DNA of 64,000 nucleotides, taken from a virus. This document shows, in pieces, positions 26,054-34,532 of the stretch (within the stretch, counting starts at the first letter, position 1; the number at the start of each line of letters is the position of its first letter). The notes under the pieces are model-generated. The model was not told the DNA's origin. It ran no database searches and saw only the letters and a program-made list of their open reading frames with translations. Location: positions 1 through 64,000 of the IMG/VR virus record IMGVR_UViG_3300004463_000262; one strand, 5' to 3'. A program made the position numbers and the translations under genes.

Positions 26054-27416
26054 GGATTTGAAGGTTTTTAGCCCGCAGGGTGTGGGTATTGATCAGGGCG
26101 CGGTTGAGCAGATTGAACGCTGCCTAGAGCATCCTAACGCCGTTGCCGGTGCATTGATGGCTGACCATCATCTAGGCTATTCTATGCCTATTGGTGGTGT
26201 TGTCGCCTACGAGGATGCTATTTCTCCTACAGGAGTAGGATTCGATATCGCCTGTGGGAACATGGCGGTCAAGACTGATCTGAATATCTCTAGTTTCGGT
26301 TCTGAGTCTGCCAAGAGTGGGGACATCGTTCCTAATCCTAAGGTATTCAAGGGACTGATGCGTGAAATCCAGCGCCAGGTATCTTTCGGTATTGGTCGTT
26401 CTAACGCGAATCCTATTGATCATCCTCTCTTCGACAATCCTGTTTGGGTTGAGATTGATAACCAGTTTGGTCGTGAGCTAGAGGCTAAGGCTCGCAACCA
26501 GTTGGGTACCGTGGGTTCTGGTAATCACTATGTGGATATTCTCGTTGACGAGAAGGGTGCTCTCTGGATTGCTAACCACTTTGGCTCTCGTGGTCTAGGT
26601 CATACTATCGCTTCTGGCTTTATGGCTGCTGCCGCTGGTAGGAAGTTCACGGATCGCGTTCCTGAGTCCGAGGATGCAGTAGTTCTTACTAAGAATGACC
26701 CTCTAATCTACGAGTTCTACATCGAGGCTATGCAGCTAGCTGGCGAGTACGCTTATGCTGGTCGTGAGTACGTCATCGATCAGGTTCTTAAGATCCTCGG
26801 TGCTGAAGCTGTTTGGTCAGTCCACAATCATCACAACTACGCTTGGCTGGAAGATGGCAAGTGGGTAGTTCGCAAGGGTGCCACTCCGCTAACGAATTCT
26901 CCTGCATTTATTGGAGGTTCTATGGGTGATATCTCCGTGATTGTTCGTGGTCGAACGGCTGGTGGCGAAATGTTGCGCTGGACTCGCACGGAAGATGTTG
27001 GCGCATTGGGTTCTGCGCCTCATGGTGCTGGTCGTATCATGAGCCGCACAAAGGCCGCTGGTAAGTTACGCAAGATGTGGGTATGTCCTAATCGTAACTG
27101 TGGTAAGTTTGAGGAAAGAGCAGTAGCAAATACGCCTGCTTCTGCTGGTTCTCGCTGCCCGGATTGCAACATCGTTTTGCGCAAGGTTCGCAAGCGCGAT
27201 ACCTCTGATGCTGCTATCGATTGGACTGCAACCCGTCAGGATCTAAAGGATCGTGGGATCATTGTTCTGGGTGCTGGTGCTGATGAGGCACCGGGAGTCT
27301 ATAAGCCTCTCGCTGAGGTTATCGAAGCACATCCTAACATCGAAATCCTACATACTCTTCGTCCGCTTGGTGTGGTAATGGCAGGTGCGGATGAATTTGA
27401 CCCTTATGCTGATTGA
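26037..27416 (+). CDS. rtcB: RNA-splicing/repair ligase RtcB
   Basis: A 459-residue RtcB, which joins RNA 2',3'-cyclic phosphate or 3'-phosphate ends to 5'-OH ends using GTP and Mn2+. Metal and active-site motifs are present: ADHHLGY (42-48), GVGFDIACG (66-74), GSGNHYVDI (160-168), NHFGSRGLGH (180-189), HNHHNYA, and the guanylylated-histidine motif HGAGR (329-333). A zinc-ribbon-like insert (Cys350, Cys355, Cys374, Cys377) lies between HGAGR and DTSDAAIDW, unlike most RtcBs. In this tRNA-rich phage it could repair tRNAs cut by host anticodon nucleases. Inference from context. Confidence 0.92.
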   Translation: MANITKDLKVFSPQGVGIDQGAVEQIERCLEHPNAVAGALMADHHLGYSMPIGGVVAYEDAISPTGVGFDIACGNMAVKTDLNISSFGSESAKSGDIVPNPKVFKGLMREIQRQVSFGIGRSNANPIDHPLFDNPVWVEIDNQFGRELEAKARNQLGTVGSGNHYVDILVDEKGALWIANHFGSRGLGHTIASGFMAAAAGRKFTDRVPESEDAVVLTKNDPLIYEFYIEAMQLAGEYAYAGREYVIDQVLKILGAEAVWSVHNHHNYAWLEDGKWVVRKGATPLTNSPAFIGGSMGDISVIVRGRTAGGEMLRWTRTEDVGALGSAPHGAGRIMSRTKAAGKLRKMWVCPNRNCGKFEERAVANTPASAGSRCPDCNIVLRKVRKRDTSDAAIDWTATRQDLKDRGIIVLGAGADEAPGVYKPLAEVIEAHPNIEILHTLRPLGVVMAGADEFDPYAD

Positions 27417-27553
27417 TCCTTACCAAGGACGATCAGATGCCTGAATGGTTCTTCGGTGGTAGCGAAAACTAGTATAATTGTTGGCACGTGATGCAGGAGA
27501 GAGGCGGACACTAATAGAAGACATCGTTAGAACAGAAATAGGAGACTTTCAGA

Positions 27554-29359
27554 GTGACAGAATTCGAGCCTACAGGGCTAGGAGCTACGATTTTCTCAGA
27601 TAGGTACGCGAGAGAACCAGAAGAGACGTGGCCCGAAGCATGTGACAGGGTGGCCCGCCATGTGGCCCAAGCAGAAGATAATGGCAAAGTAAAGCAGTAC
27701 ACAGAAAGGTTTTATGAGCAGTTAGCAAGTGGTAGGTTTAGTCCTGGAGGTCGAATTTGGTACGGATCGGGACGCCCTAAGGCGCAGCTTCTAAATTGCT
27801 TCGTGGTTCCTACTGGAGATAGTCGAGAGGCGTGGGGTAAAACCGCTTCTGACACGATTATCATCAGTGGGCTTATGGGTGGAATCGGAATAAATCTCTC
27901 GCCTATACGTGGTCGAGGTTACTCGATTAAAGGCACTGGTGGCGTAGCTACTGGTGCTGTTTCTTATGGTCAGTTGATCAATGGCATTGGAGATGTGATC
28001 GTCGGCGGCGGTGGTCGAAGGATGGCTCTTATGTTGGCCCTTGAGCTAACCCATCCAGACGTAGAAGAGTTCCTCTCGGCTAAGCTAGATCGTGACGAGT
28101 TGAACAATGCGAATATTTCGCTGATCATCCCGGACAATCTTTCCACAGATGACTTTGTGAGAATGATTGAGAACGGGGAAGACATTGAATTAGAGTTCAA
28201 TGGTGTTCCTTCTGGTAAGGCCATCAATGCTAAGTGGCTCTGGGATAAGCTAGTAGAGAATGCTTATGAGTCTGGGGAGCCAGGGGTGTTGAATGGTTAT
28301 CTGGCGAATCAGATGAACAACCTCTACTATTACAAGTCGCTTGTTTGTACTAATCCCTGTGGAGAGATCTGGTTGGAACCTTACGGGTGCTGTGATTTGG
28401 GCGCTCTCGTTCTTCCAAGGTTTGTTTTTGACGGTAGAATGGATTGGGATATGCTGGAAGAGACTATCCGCCTAGGGGTACGATTCCTAGATAACGTTTT
28501 AACGGTAAACCATTATCCTATCCAGGAGATCAAGGATAATAATGAGAACGTTCGTCGTCTAGGATTAGGAGTTATGGGTTTGCACACAATGCTTCTCGAA
28601 CTAGGCATGACTTATGATAGCGAAGAGTCTTTTTCTTTTGTGGATAAGCTTTTCAGTGTCATCAAGAACACAGCTTACGACACGAGCATCAATCTGGCCA
28701 TCGAGAAGGGGCCATTCCCTGCTTATGATCCGAAGTTCCTGGAGAGCGGATTTGCTAAAACACTAAAGCGTGGCATCCGTAATAAGATCAAGGAGTATGG
28801 CATCCGTAACTGTGCTCTTCTGACAATAGCCCCAACTGGTACAACCTCTATGGTTCAAGGTGTAAGTTCTGGTGTCGAGCCGATTCCTTCACCTGTTTAT
28901 TGGAGAAATTACTTCAAGCCAACAGATGATGGTACGAGGGTTCTTGAGCGAGAGCTAGTTGTAGAGGATGCATTTCACAAGTATCGAGACATCGTTCAAT
29001 CTGCGATTGATATCCCGGTTGAGAATCACTTCCGCATGCAAGCTATTGTTCAGGAGCACATCGATAATGCTGTTTCCAAGACCATTAACATGGCAAAAGA
29101 TGCTGATAAGCAGGAATTTTCTGCTGCATGGTTGAAGTATCTTCCGAGTTGTAAAGGCACGACGGTCTATCGCTTTGGTTCTAGAGAGAATGAACCGATT
29201 AACCCTGTTCCTCGTGAGCAATGGGATGAAGTTGTTGGACAGGATCATGCTTCAGAGATGAGTGTCGAGGAATTTATGTTTGGTGACTGTCCTGATGGAG
29301 CATGTTCTGTAGAACTTGTCCCGCAGAGTTGGCAAGATCGCGAGATTGTGCTAAAATAG
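27554..29359 (+). CDS. nrdJ: Class II (B12-dependent) ribonucleotide reductase
   Basis: A 601-residue enzyme that reduces ribonucleotides to deoxyribonucleotides. Motifs of the catalytic barrel: LLNCFVVP (Cys82, redox pair), TNPCGE (266-271, radical Cys269 and Glu271), and TIAPTGTTS (phosphate binding). The C-terminal DCPDGAC pair is the thiol-shuttle tail. No separate NrdB/NrdF gene is seen, and the length and motif order fit adenosylcobalamin-dependent NrdJ. GTG/ATG choice: starts at GTG after AGGAGAC. The 137 nt upstream contain a TATAAT near 27474 but no gene. Supplies dNTPs for phage replication. Confidence 0.9.
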   Translation: MTEFEPTGLGATIFSDRYAREPEETWPEACDRVARHVAQAEDNGKVKQYTERFYEQLASGRFSPGGRIWYGSGRPKAQLLNCFVVPTGDSREAWGKTASDTIIISGLMGGIGINLSPIRGRGYSIKGTGGVATGAVSYGQLINGIGDVIVGGGGRRMALMLALELTHPDVEEFLSAKLDRDELNNANISLIIPDNLSTDDFVRMIENGEDIELEFNGVPSGKAINAKWLWDKLVENAYESGEPGVLNGYLANQMNNLYYYKSLVCTNPCGEIWLEPYGCCDLGALVLPRFVFDGRMDWDMLEETIRLGVRFLDNVLTVNHYPIQEIKDNNENVRRLGLGVMGLHTMLLELGMTYDSEESFSFVDKLFSVIKNTAYDTSINLAIEKGPFPAYDPKFLESGFAKTLKRGIRNKIKEYGIRNCALLTIAPTGTTSMVQGVSSGVEPIPSPVYWRNYFKPTDDGTRVLERELVVEDAFHKYRDIVQSAIDIPVENHFRMQAIVQEHIDNAVSKTINMAKDADKQEFSAAWLKYLPSCKGTTVYRFGSRENEPINPVPREQWDEVVGQDHASEMSVEEFMFGDCPDGACSVELVPQSWQDREIVLK

Positions 29360-29363
29360 ACAG

Positions 29364-29651
29364 ATGGCCAAAGTGGTGGTCTGCGAGAGCTTACTCAAGC
29401 CGCAGATAATCCCGGTAGAATCTAGTCAAGGCGATGGCACGTATTACACGGTCATCGCCTCTACTCTTTTCAATGATCCTGTCTGTGATTGCAGAGGATT
29501 TGAGTTTCGAGGGACATGTAGGCATATCCAGATGATCGAGCAGGCTAGATGTGATTTTCATCGTCTACCCATGGAGGAAGAAGAGCTAGGCCATTGTCCG
29601 CAATGTCGTAACCCGCTGGTGCTGTTTGAAATGGAGCCTGAGTTTGACTGA
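29364..29651 (+). CDS. SWIM-like zinc-finger protein
   Basis: A 95-residue protein with CDCRGFEFRGTCRHIQMI (CxC...CxH, the SWIM zinc-finger pattern) and a second pair CPQCRN near the end. SWIM domains bind DNA or proteins. Starts 5 nt after the reductase stop and overlaps the next gene. Role unknown. Confidence 0.65.
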   Translation: MAKVVVCESLLKPQIIPVESSQGDGTYYTVIASTLFNDPVCDCRGFEFRGTCRHIQMIEQARCDFHRLPMEEEELGHCPQCRNPLVLFEMEPEFD

Positions 29652-29868
29652 TCTAGAGCCAGACAACCAAGAACGAATCACTAGTCTTGCTGAGTCGTTA
29701 AATATTTCCAGAAAAAGCTGGGATGACCCTGACAATCTTTCTTACTTTGCAGGATACTATGATGCTTACCTTGAATTCCCTCATACTCCTACTGGCTTTA
29801 CTTCATTTTACGCAATGGGATATGAGGATGGAACGGGGGATCTAGACATAGATTTGGAAAATGAATAG
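29644..29868 (+). CDS. Small AGYxxG-family protein
   Basis: A 74-residue protein with LSYFAGYYDAYLEF and FYAMGYEDGTGDLD. TTG 29644 is preferred (GGAG 7 nt upstream); an upstream TTG at 29626 is possible. It overlaps the genes on both sides by 8 nt. Function unknown. Confidence 0.55.
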   Translation: MTDLEPDNQERITSLAESLNISRKSWDDPDNLSYFAGYYDAYLEFPHTPTGFTSFYAMGYEDGTGDLDIDLENE

Positions 29869-30454
29869 AGAAGAGAGATTACAGCACATAGCCAGGGAAC
29901 TGTACGAGGCCAAGTCTGATGAGAAAATGGTCAAAGAAGATGTGGGCAGGCTACGAGAAGAGTTCTTTAGACTTCATGATGAGGGCTTCAAGGGGCAGAC
30001 TTATAGGTTGCCGGTGAAGACTATAGAGGTTCCCGATGCGTTCTTTGAGATAACCGATATGGGCATTGATGAGTTTGTGGAGTCGCGCTTCCCTAACTGG
30101 AATGTAGAGCACATCGAGAAGAATACGGCTTTGAATAAAACGGTAATTGTGTTGAAGCAGGACTATAGGTATGTTCCTGGTGTTGTGGATGTGCAGGATG
30201 GGGACAAGACGATTCGTGTTTCCAAAGAAGTTTCCGAATATACGCCTGAGATCGATTGGACTACCCTTAAGGAAGAGCGCCCTGATCTCTTTGAGCGTAT
30301 CGCACAACCAATTACGAGCTATGAAATAGATGAAGTGGGTTTTTCAAAGCTGATTGATGAGTCACCTGAAGAACTAGCGACTCTACAGCGACACATGAGA
30401 GTGAAGCCGCCGACCATAAGGGCGACGGCTAGGAGAATCAAGACAGATGAATGA
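29861..30454 (+). CDS. Helical and beta mixed protein, unknown
   Basis: A 197-residue soluble protein: an N-terminal charged helix (residues 1-45), a central beta-rich part (TIEVPDAFFEITDMG, VIVLKQDYRYVPG), and a basic C-terminus (KPPTIRATARRIK). No catalytic motif. It lies in a chain of overlapping genes between the reductase and the helicase loader, so a replication-accessory role is possible. Family unknown. Confidence 0.55.
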   Translation: MNREERLQHIARELYEAKSDEKMVKEDVGRLREEFFRLHDEGFKGQTYRLPVKTIEVPDAFFEITDMGIDEFVESRFPNWNVEHIEKNTALNKTVIVLKQDYRYVPGVVDVQDGDKTIRVSKEVSEYTPEIDWTTLKEERPDLFERIAQPITSYEIDEVGFSKLIDESPEELATLQRHMRVKPPTIRATARRIKTDE

Positions 30455-30758
30455 CCAAGAGTTTTTTGAGCAGCGAGATAAACTGGCAGAAGACCTTTAT
30501 GGTGATCGTTATCATAGGTTGAGTGCATGGGGCAGGAGTTCTGTAGATAGAGCAATAAGACAGAAAGTTTTTGAACCATTGCAGGGCAACTTGCCAACGC
30601 AGCCGGAAGCTGCTACACTACGACAAGAGAATGAGCGTCTCGCTCGTCTATTAGAGAACGCTCAGCAGGAGAGTTTGGAATTATGGGAAGAAGTGACGGA
30701 ATTGAAGACGGAGTTGGCGACACTGAGATCGGAGTTGAACCTTCCCTCTACCTCGTAG
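30447..30758 (+). CDS. Coiled-coil protein
   Basis: A 103-residue protein whose second half (LRQENERLARLLENAQQESL...) is a Leu/Glu heptad coiled coil. The final 76 nt overlap the next frame. Probably oligomeric; no function assigned. Confidence 0.5.
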   Translation: MNDQEFFEQRDKLAEDLYGDRYHRLSAWGRSSVDRAIRQKVFEPLQGNLPTQPEAATLRQENERLARLLENAQQESLELWEEVTELKTELATLRSELNLPSTS

Positions 30759-31267
30759 GAGCGCCGGGTACAAAGAAAGACGAGATTGCTCGTGCTTTGG
30801 AAGAACGTTTTCCAAACAATCTTACTTATAAGACAGAGAATCTCGAAAATACACCCTACGCCCTAGGTTCGGTCGCGGACTATCGAATTGAACTTAAACT
30901 AGCGTTAGAACGAAGCTTAGAGAAGCCCTCTGGGGCCACCCTCTACACTCACTCCGTGCTAGACAACCTCGCATACCTCTCTTTTGCCATTTCTAGGTAT
31001 CAGATGGGCACTGTGGGTGAAGAAACCGTGCAGAGAGCCGTTCTGGCATGGACTCTTACTGGCCTGATTCTAACTGACTCATTTAAGAACGATCATGTGT
31101 TTCTCTTGCAGGGTAAGTTTGATCCCGAGGATGACTATGAGTCGGCTGAACTACAGATCATTCTTCAAATGATCCTGGATCAGTATCAGGTGAACTATTC
31201 GATCATCGATGTGGATGATGATCCCGTCGAGAAGATCGCGGAGACTTTGGGGACGTATCTTGACTAA
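30683..31267 (+). CDS. P-loop-type small NTPase/kinase-like protein
   Basis: Up to 194 residues, starting at ATG 30683 or closer to residue 20. The segment LYLVGAPGTKKDEIARALEE resembles a nucleotide-binding loop (GAPGTKK in place of GxxGxGK), followed by a helical lid region and VFLLQGKFDPEDD. Similar layouts occur in phage deoxynucleotide kinases and AAA-type ATPases. The atypical loop leaves activity open. Confidence 0.5.
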   Translation: MGRSDGIEDGVGDTEIGVEPSLYLVGAPGTKKDEIARALEERFPNNLTYKTENLENTPYALGSVADYRIELKLALERSLEKPSGATLYTHSVLDNLAYLSFAISRYQMGTVGEETVQRAVLAWTLTGLILTDSFKNDHVFLLQGKFDPEDDYESAELQIILQMILDQYQVNYSIIDVDDDPVEKIAETLGTYLD

Positions 31268-31475
31268 GAGAGAGGCATTTCTGTATTGGAAATCTTTATG
31301 GATTGAGCCAGGTTGTAATGATTCCTATGCGGCTGGGTACTATGGCTTTCTTCTTGGTGTGGCAAGAGAAAACGCTCATCGCGGTGATAGGCGTCATCTT
31401 TATTGTATGGGGTGGGATGATGCTAAGGGAGATTGGGGAACTTCATTGCCGCACAAGGAGCAAGCATTTGACTAA
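31260..31475 (+). CDS. Small AGYxxG/GWDDAKGDW protein, tandem copy 1
   Basis: A 71-residue protein: MTKREAFLYWKSLW, SYAAGYYGFLLGV, then CMGWDDAKGDWG. The TTG start overlaps the previous stop in the string TTGACTAA. First of three tandem paralogs. Function unknown. Confidence 0.55.
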   Translation: MTKREAFLYWKSLWIEPGCNDSYAAGYYGFLLGVARENAHRGDRRHLYCMGWDDAKGDWGTSLPHKEQAFD

Positions 31476-31659
31476 GGCAGAGGCGCTCGAATATTGGGAG
31501 GATTATTGGGCATTTCGGCGTCCAGGATTAGATCATAGAAGCATATCGTATATTGGTGGCTATTTAGTTGGACTCAGAGGTCATGCAAGACAGCAGTCTG
31601 GATACACTAATGATTGGTATATGGGATGGGATGATGCAAAAGGAGATTGGGGAGATTGA
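31468..31659 (+). CDS. Small GGYxxG/GWDDAKGDW protein, tandem copy 2
   Basis: A 63-residue paralog: MTKAEALEYWEDYW, SYIGGYLVGLRGH, YMGWDDAKGDWGD. The TTG again overlaps the previous stop (TTGACTAA), which supports this short start over a 118-residue frame. Confidence 0.55.
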   Translation: MTKAEALEYWEDYWAFRRPGLDHRSISYIGGYLVGLRGHARQQSGYTNDWYMGWDDAKGDWGD

Positions 31660-31888
31660 GACAGTTAAAGCCTACTGGAGTGATCTTTGGGAAAAAACAG
31701 AGGCAGCCAAAACGGAATTGGGTTTCAAATCTGATCATATTGAGGATTCTCAAGATTGGTATATTGCTGGTTATTGGTCAAAATTGCGTTTAATATCAAG
31801 AGAAGGTACATATTTGCGAGGCAAGAATAGAGAATTCTGGCAGGCTGGATGGGATGACGCTGAGGGAGATTGGAAAGAGAAACTTTAA
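31634..31888 (+). CDS. Small AGYxxG/GWDDAEGDW protein, tandem copy 3
   Basis: An up-to-84-residue paralog: ETVKAYWSDLW, WYIAGYWSKLRL, QAGWDDAEGDWKEKL. The start is uncertain; the only ATG nearby (31634) lies inside copy 2, and by analogy the real start may be an ATT near 31655. Confidence 0.5.
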   Translation: MQKEIGEIETVKAYWSDLWEKTEAAKTELGFKSDHIEDSQDWYIAGYWSKLRLISREGTYLRGKNREFWQAGWDDAEGDWKEKL

Positions 31889-32664
31889 TCGCTAACTTGC
31901 GGCAACGCAAGATTGACGACACAACATATGATAGGATCACTACTCTTTATCCGGTAGCTGTAAGCTGCCCGACTTGTGGGGGTCGAGGAAAGTATAACCT
32001 TGATCTGCTTCCCAATGAGTGTGATTGTGAAGTACAAAAACTCCTGCAAAAGCACTACTTTGCTGCCAACATTGGTCGTGAGTACCACGATATTTGTTTG
32101 AAGGATTTTAGTGGCTCGGATACCAATTCTGTAGTGCCGGTTACGCAAGAGTACATTTCCAATTTCGAAAACAACTTCCACTATGGTCTGGGGTTGACCT
32201 TTAGTGGCCCCGTGGGCACAGGGAAGACCTTTGCTATGACCTGTGTGCTGAAGGAGTTGATTAAGCAGGGGGTGGATGTCTATTTCATCACCTTTGAAGA
32301 GCTAATCAATGTCTGGGGCAAATCGTGGCATGATGATGATGCCAAACGACTCTTGGAGCAACGTTTAAAAACGGCCTCTGTTTTGGGGCTAGACGAATTA
32401 CGTACAGATCCGAGAAATGCGGGTGGATTCTTGGCCAATGGGCTAGACTCAGTGATTAGACATCGTACTTCTAACCTGCTCCCAACTTTAGTTACTACTA
32501 ACATGAATCGAGAGGCGGAACTAGATCAGTTCGGCAAGGTTTACAGTCTGTTGTCAGCCAAGAACACAAGAGTGGAGACTCATGGTCATGATCGTCGCAT
32601 GCGCGAGGTAAGGAATCGTAACTTCGAGCTAAATCAGCGGGGGGAACGAAGACCAATATGTTAA
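31870..32664 (+). CDS. DnaC-like helicase loader ATPase
   Basis: A 264-residue AAA+ ATPase of the DnaC/IstB kind. An N-terminal zinc site (CPTCGGRG...CDCE) precedes the Walker A FSGPVGTGKT (about residues 112-121), Walker B VLGLDEL, and sensor motif LVTTNM. DnaC-type proteins load the replicative helicase onto DNA; the helicase gene follows after one small gene. TTG start overlaps the previous gene's end. Confidence 0.85.
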   Translation: MERETLIANLRQRKIDDTTYDRITTLYPVAVSCPTCGGRGKYNLDLLPNECDCEVQKLLQKHYFAANIGREYHDICLKDFSGSDTNSVVPVTQEYISNFENNFHYGLGLTFSGPVGTGKTFAMTCVLKELIKQGVDVYFITFEELINVWGKSWHDDDAKRLLEQRLKTASVLGLDELRTDPRNAGGFLANGLDSVIRHRTSNLLPTLVTTNMNREAELDQFGKVYSLLSAKNTRVETHGHDRRMREVRNRNFELNQRGERRPIC

Positions 32665-32858
32665 GATTTGTAGAAATGCTCCTAAGACCATTCGATAACG
32701 AGGATAGAGAGTTGATTCTGCGTTTTCGTTTGTGGAAATCAGATTGGTTTCCTTATCGCACTTACGTGATGGGCGATGAAAAGGAGTTTCTGGATATGTT
32801 GGATGGCAAGATACAACCAAAGTGGCAATGGAATAGGCCATGCAGGTGGATAAGATGA
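32658..32858 (+). CDS. Small protein between loader and helicase
   Basis: A 66-residue protein (RFRLWKSDWFPYRTY, KWQWNRPCRWIR) rich in Trp and Arg, overlapping both neighbours (ATGA into the helicase). Unknown; its place suggests a replication accessory factor. Confidence 0.5.
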   Translation: MLRFVEMLLRPFDNEDRELILRFRLWKSDWFPYRTYVMGDEKEFLDMLDGKIQPKWQWNRPCRWIR

Positions 32859-34108
32859 CTGAATCTGCAATGCTCAATATCGAGAATGAATTTGTCAACC
32901 ATCTTCTAGATCAGACCGATCTAGAGTTCATCCTGCGTGAAGGTGTATCTCCAGAGCTACTCGTGTCGCCTCTTTCGAAGAGTATCTACAATTTCGTTCA
33001 GCATCACTTCACAGAAACGGGCAAAACTCCCTCAAAGAAAGTGTTAGAGGCTGAGTTTTCTGCTTTCGCGTTTGAAGATCCAGAGACAACGGCGCATTAT
33101 GTGGTTGATAAGCTTCGAGAGCGCTTCCAGAAGAACGAGGTTGGCAAGGTTCTAACCGATGTGGCTCAGGTGGCCGACAAAGATCCTTCTTTGGCCATGA
33201 CAAAGCTGCGCGATAAAGTGTTCGAGATCGAGCGAACCAGTATGTCTCAGCGTCATATTTGGAAGCCGGGAGATCATCCTCTTTTCATCGAGAACTTGAA
33301 GCAGAAGATCCTCAAAGGGCATCATAAGGGTGTCTCGACAGGGTTTCAGGACATTGATTACTTCACTGGTGGAGTGAAACCAGGGAATGTGGCTTATATC
33401 TTGGCTCGTATGAAGAGGCAGAAGACCTTCTTGACCTTGAATTCATTTATACAGCAAGTTTTGGATGATCAGGAGCCATATCTCTTTACTCTGGAGAACA
33501 CGGCAGATGAGATCAACCTGCGATTGTCTTGTATGCTTTCTGGTGTATCGTGGGATCGTGCTCAGAAGGGTCACTTGACGGGTCAGGATTATAGAGAGAT
33601 TACTAGGGCTTGGGAAAGTTTTGATCAGCACAAGTATTGGATTGAAATGCCCCCTCTTGATGAGCGCACTGTGAATCACTTCATAATGAAAGCCGATAAG
33701 GTAGATGCAGGCCCGGTTTTGATCTCACAGTTTAAGTACATCAGAGGCACAAAGGAATGGTATCGTCATGAGTTTGAAGAGAATGCAGAGGTAGCAGTGG
33801 ATATCAAGAGGGCAGCTATCCGTCCAGGAAACGAGCGCCCGATCATTGTGGAGGCTCAGTTTAACAGAGGCGGCGATTCAATGGAAGAATTGGAGGATTT
33901 CACTGGCTCTAAGGTAGGTTTGACTGACATGATTCCTCAGTCAGCAGACATTCTCTTTGGTATCTTTCAGAACAAAGACATGCGTTCGAACAACACGCTT
34001 GAATTTGGCATTCTAGAGAGTCGCAACACGGGCAAAGCTGCATGGTTTGTCACCTACGATTACATCAACAATACCCACATCACAATGCAGTCAGGAAGTC
34101 AACACTAA
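32855..34108 (+). CDS. DnaB-like replicative helicase with altered P-loop
   Basis: A 417-residue RecA-fold helicase. The N-terminal 110 residues resemble the DnaB helical domain, a linker follows, then GVSTGFQDIDYFTGGVKPGNVAYILARMKRQKT. DnaB normally has a GxxxxGKT loop; here the stretch is ARMKRQKT, with Gln where the last Gly should be. TLENTADEINLRL (DnaB motif 2) and VLISQFKYI are kept. ATGA overlap selects Met 32855. With the adjacent DnaC-like gene it should form the replisome motor, unless the altered loop makes it a non-ATPase partner. Confidence 0.8.
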   Translation: MTESAMLNIENEFVNHLLDQTDLEFILREGVSPELLVSPLSKSIYNFVQHHFTETGKTPSKKVLEAEFSAFAFEDPETTAHYVVDKLRERFQKNEVGKVLTDVAQVADKDPSLAMTKLRDKVFEIERTSMSQRHIWKPGDHPLFIENLKQKILKGHHKGVSTGFQDIDYFTGGVKPGNVAYILARMKRQKTFLTLNSFIQQVLDDQEPYLFTLENTADEINLRLSCMLSGVSWDRAQKGHLTGQDYREITRAWESFDQHKYWIEMPPLDERTVNHFIMKADKVDAGPVLISQFKYIRGTKEWYRHEFEENAEVAVDIKRAAIRPGNERPIIVEAQFNRGGDSMEELEDFTGSKVGLTDMIPQSADILFGIFQNKDMRSNNTLEFGILESRNTGKAAWFVTYDYINNTHITMQSGSQH

Positions 34109-34293
34109 TGGCTCAGTATCGTCACCCAGAAGATCACTATGAATGTACTTTGTGTGGGTGGACTGGCTATCCAGAGATCCCAGAGGGAGGATGGTGTCAG
34201 ACTGAATCAATCATTTGCCCTGAGTGTGGAGAATATGATGATGAACCTTGGGTACCAATTCCCGAGCCGGATCTAAGGGGTTACTTTTTATGA
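34108..34293 (+). CDS. Small double zinc-ribbon protein
   Basis: A 61-residue protein with CTLCGW and CPECGE pairs, the spacing of a zinc ribbon (rubredoxin-like or transcription-factor-like). TAATG overlap with the helicase stop. Function unknown. Confidence 0.6.
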   Translation: MAQYRHPEDHYECTLCGWTGYPEIPEGGWCQTESIICPECGEYDDEPWVPIPEPDLRGYFL

Positions 34294-34305
34294 CAAGTCA
34301 ACACA

Positions 34306-34509
34306 ATGCGTAGAATACTTAGAACAGCAACGTATCGCATTGGTCGTCAAACATTAGAAGTTGAGGACGGCCCGCTTTGTCCAGATTGTGGATTTAAGCA
34401 TTCGGATACGGCACATGATCGTTACTTTCTGACAATTAGGAATCGTACCTATCGATCTGAAGTAGAGATCTCCAAGGAAAGAGCGGATTGGTATTTAGAG
34501 AACCTTTAA
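34306..34509 (+). CDS. Small protein with CxxC
   Basis: A 67-residue protein with a single CPDCGFKH motif and a beta-rich, basic sequence (RNRTYRSEVEISKERADW). Lies between zinc-ribbon and primase genes. Unknown. Confidence 0.5.
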   Translation: MRRILRTATYRIGRQTLEVEDGPLCPDCGFKHSDTAHDRYFLTIRNRTYRSEVEISKERADWYLENL

Positions 34510-34532
34510 ATGTTTGATATTGGTGATAGAAA

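Noticed and set aside
27417-27553. Cobalamin riboswitch upstream of the B12-dependent reductase
   Set aside because: At 137 nt it is too short for a typical B12 riboswitch, and I could not find a B12-box-like core; a covariance search would settle it.
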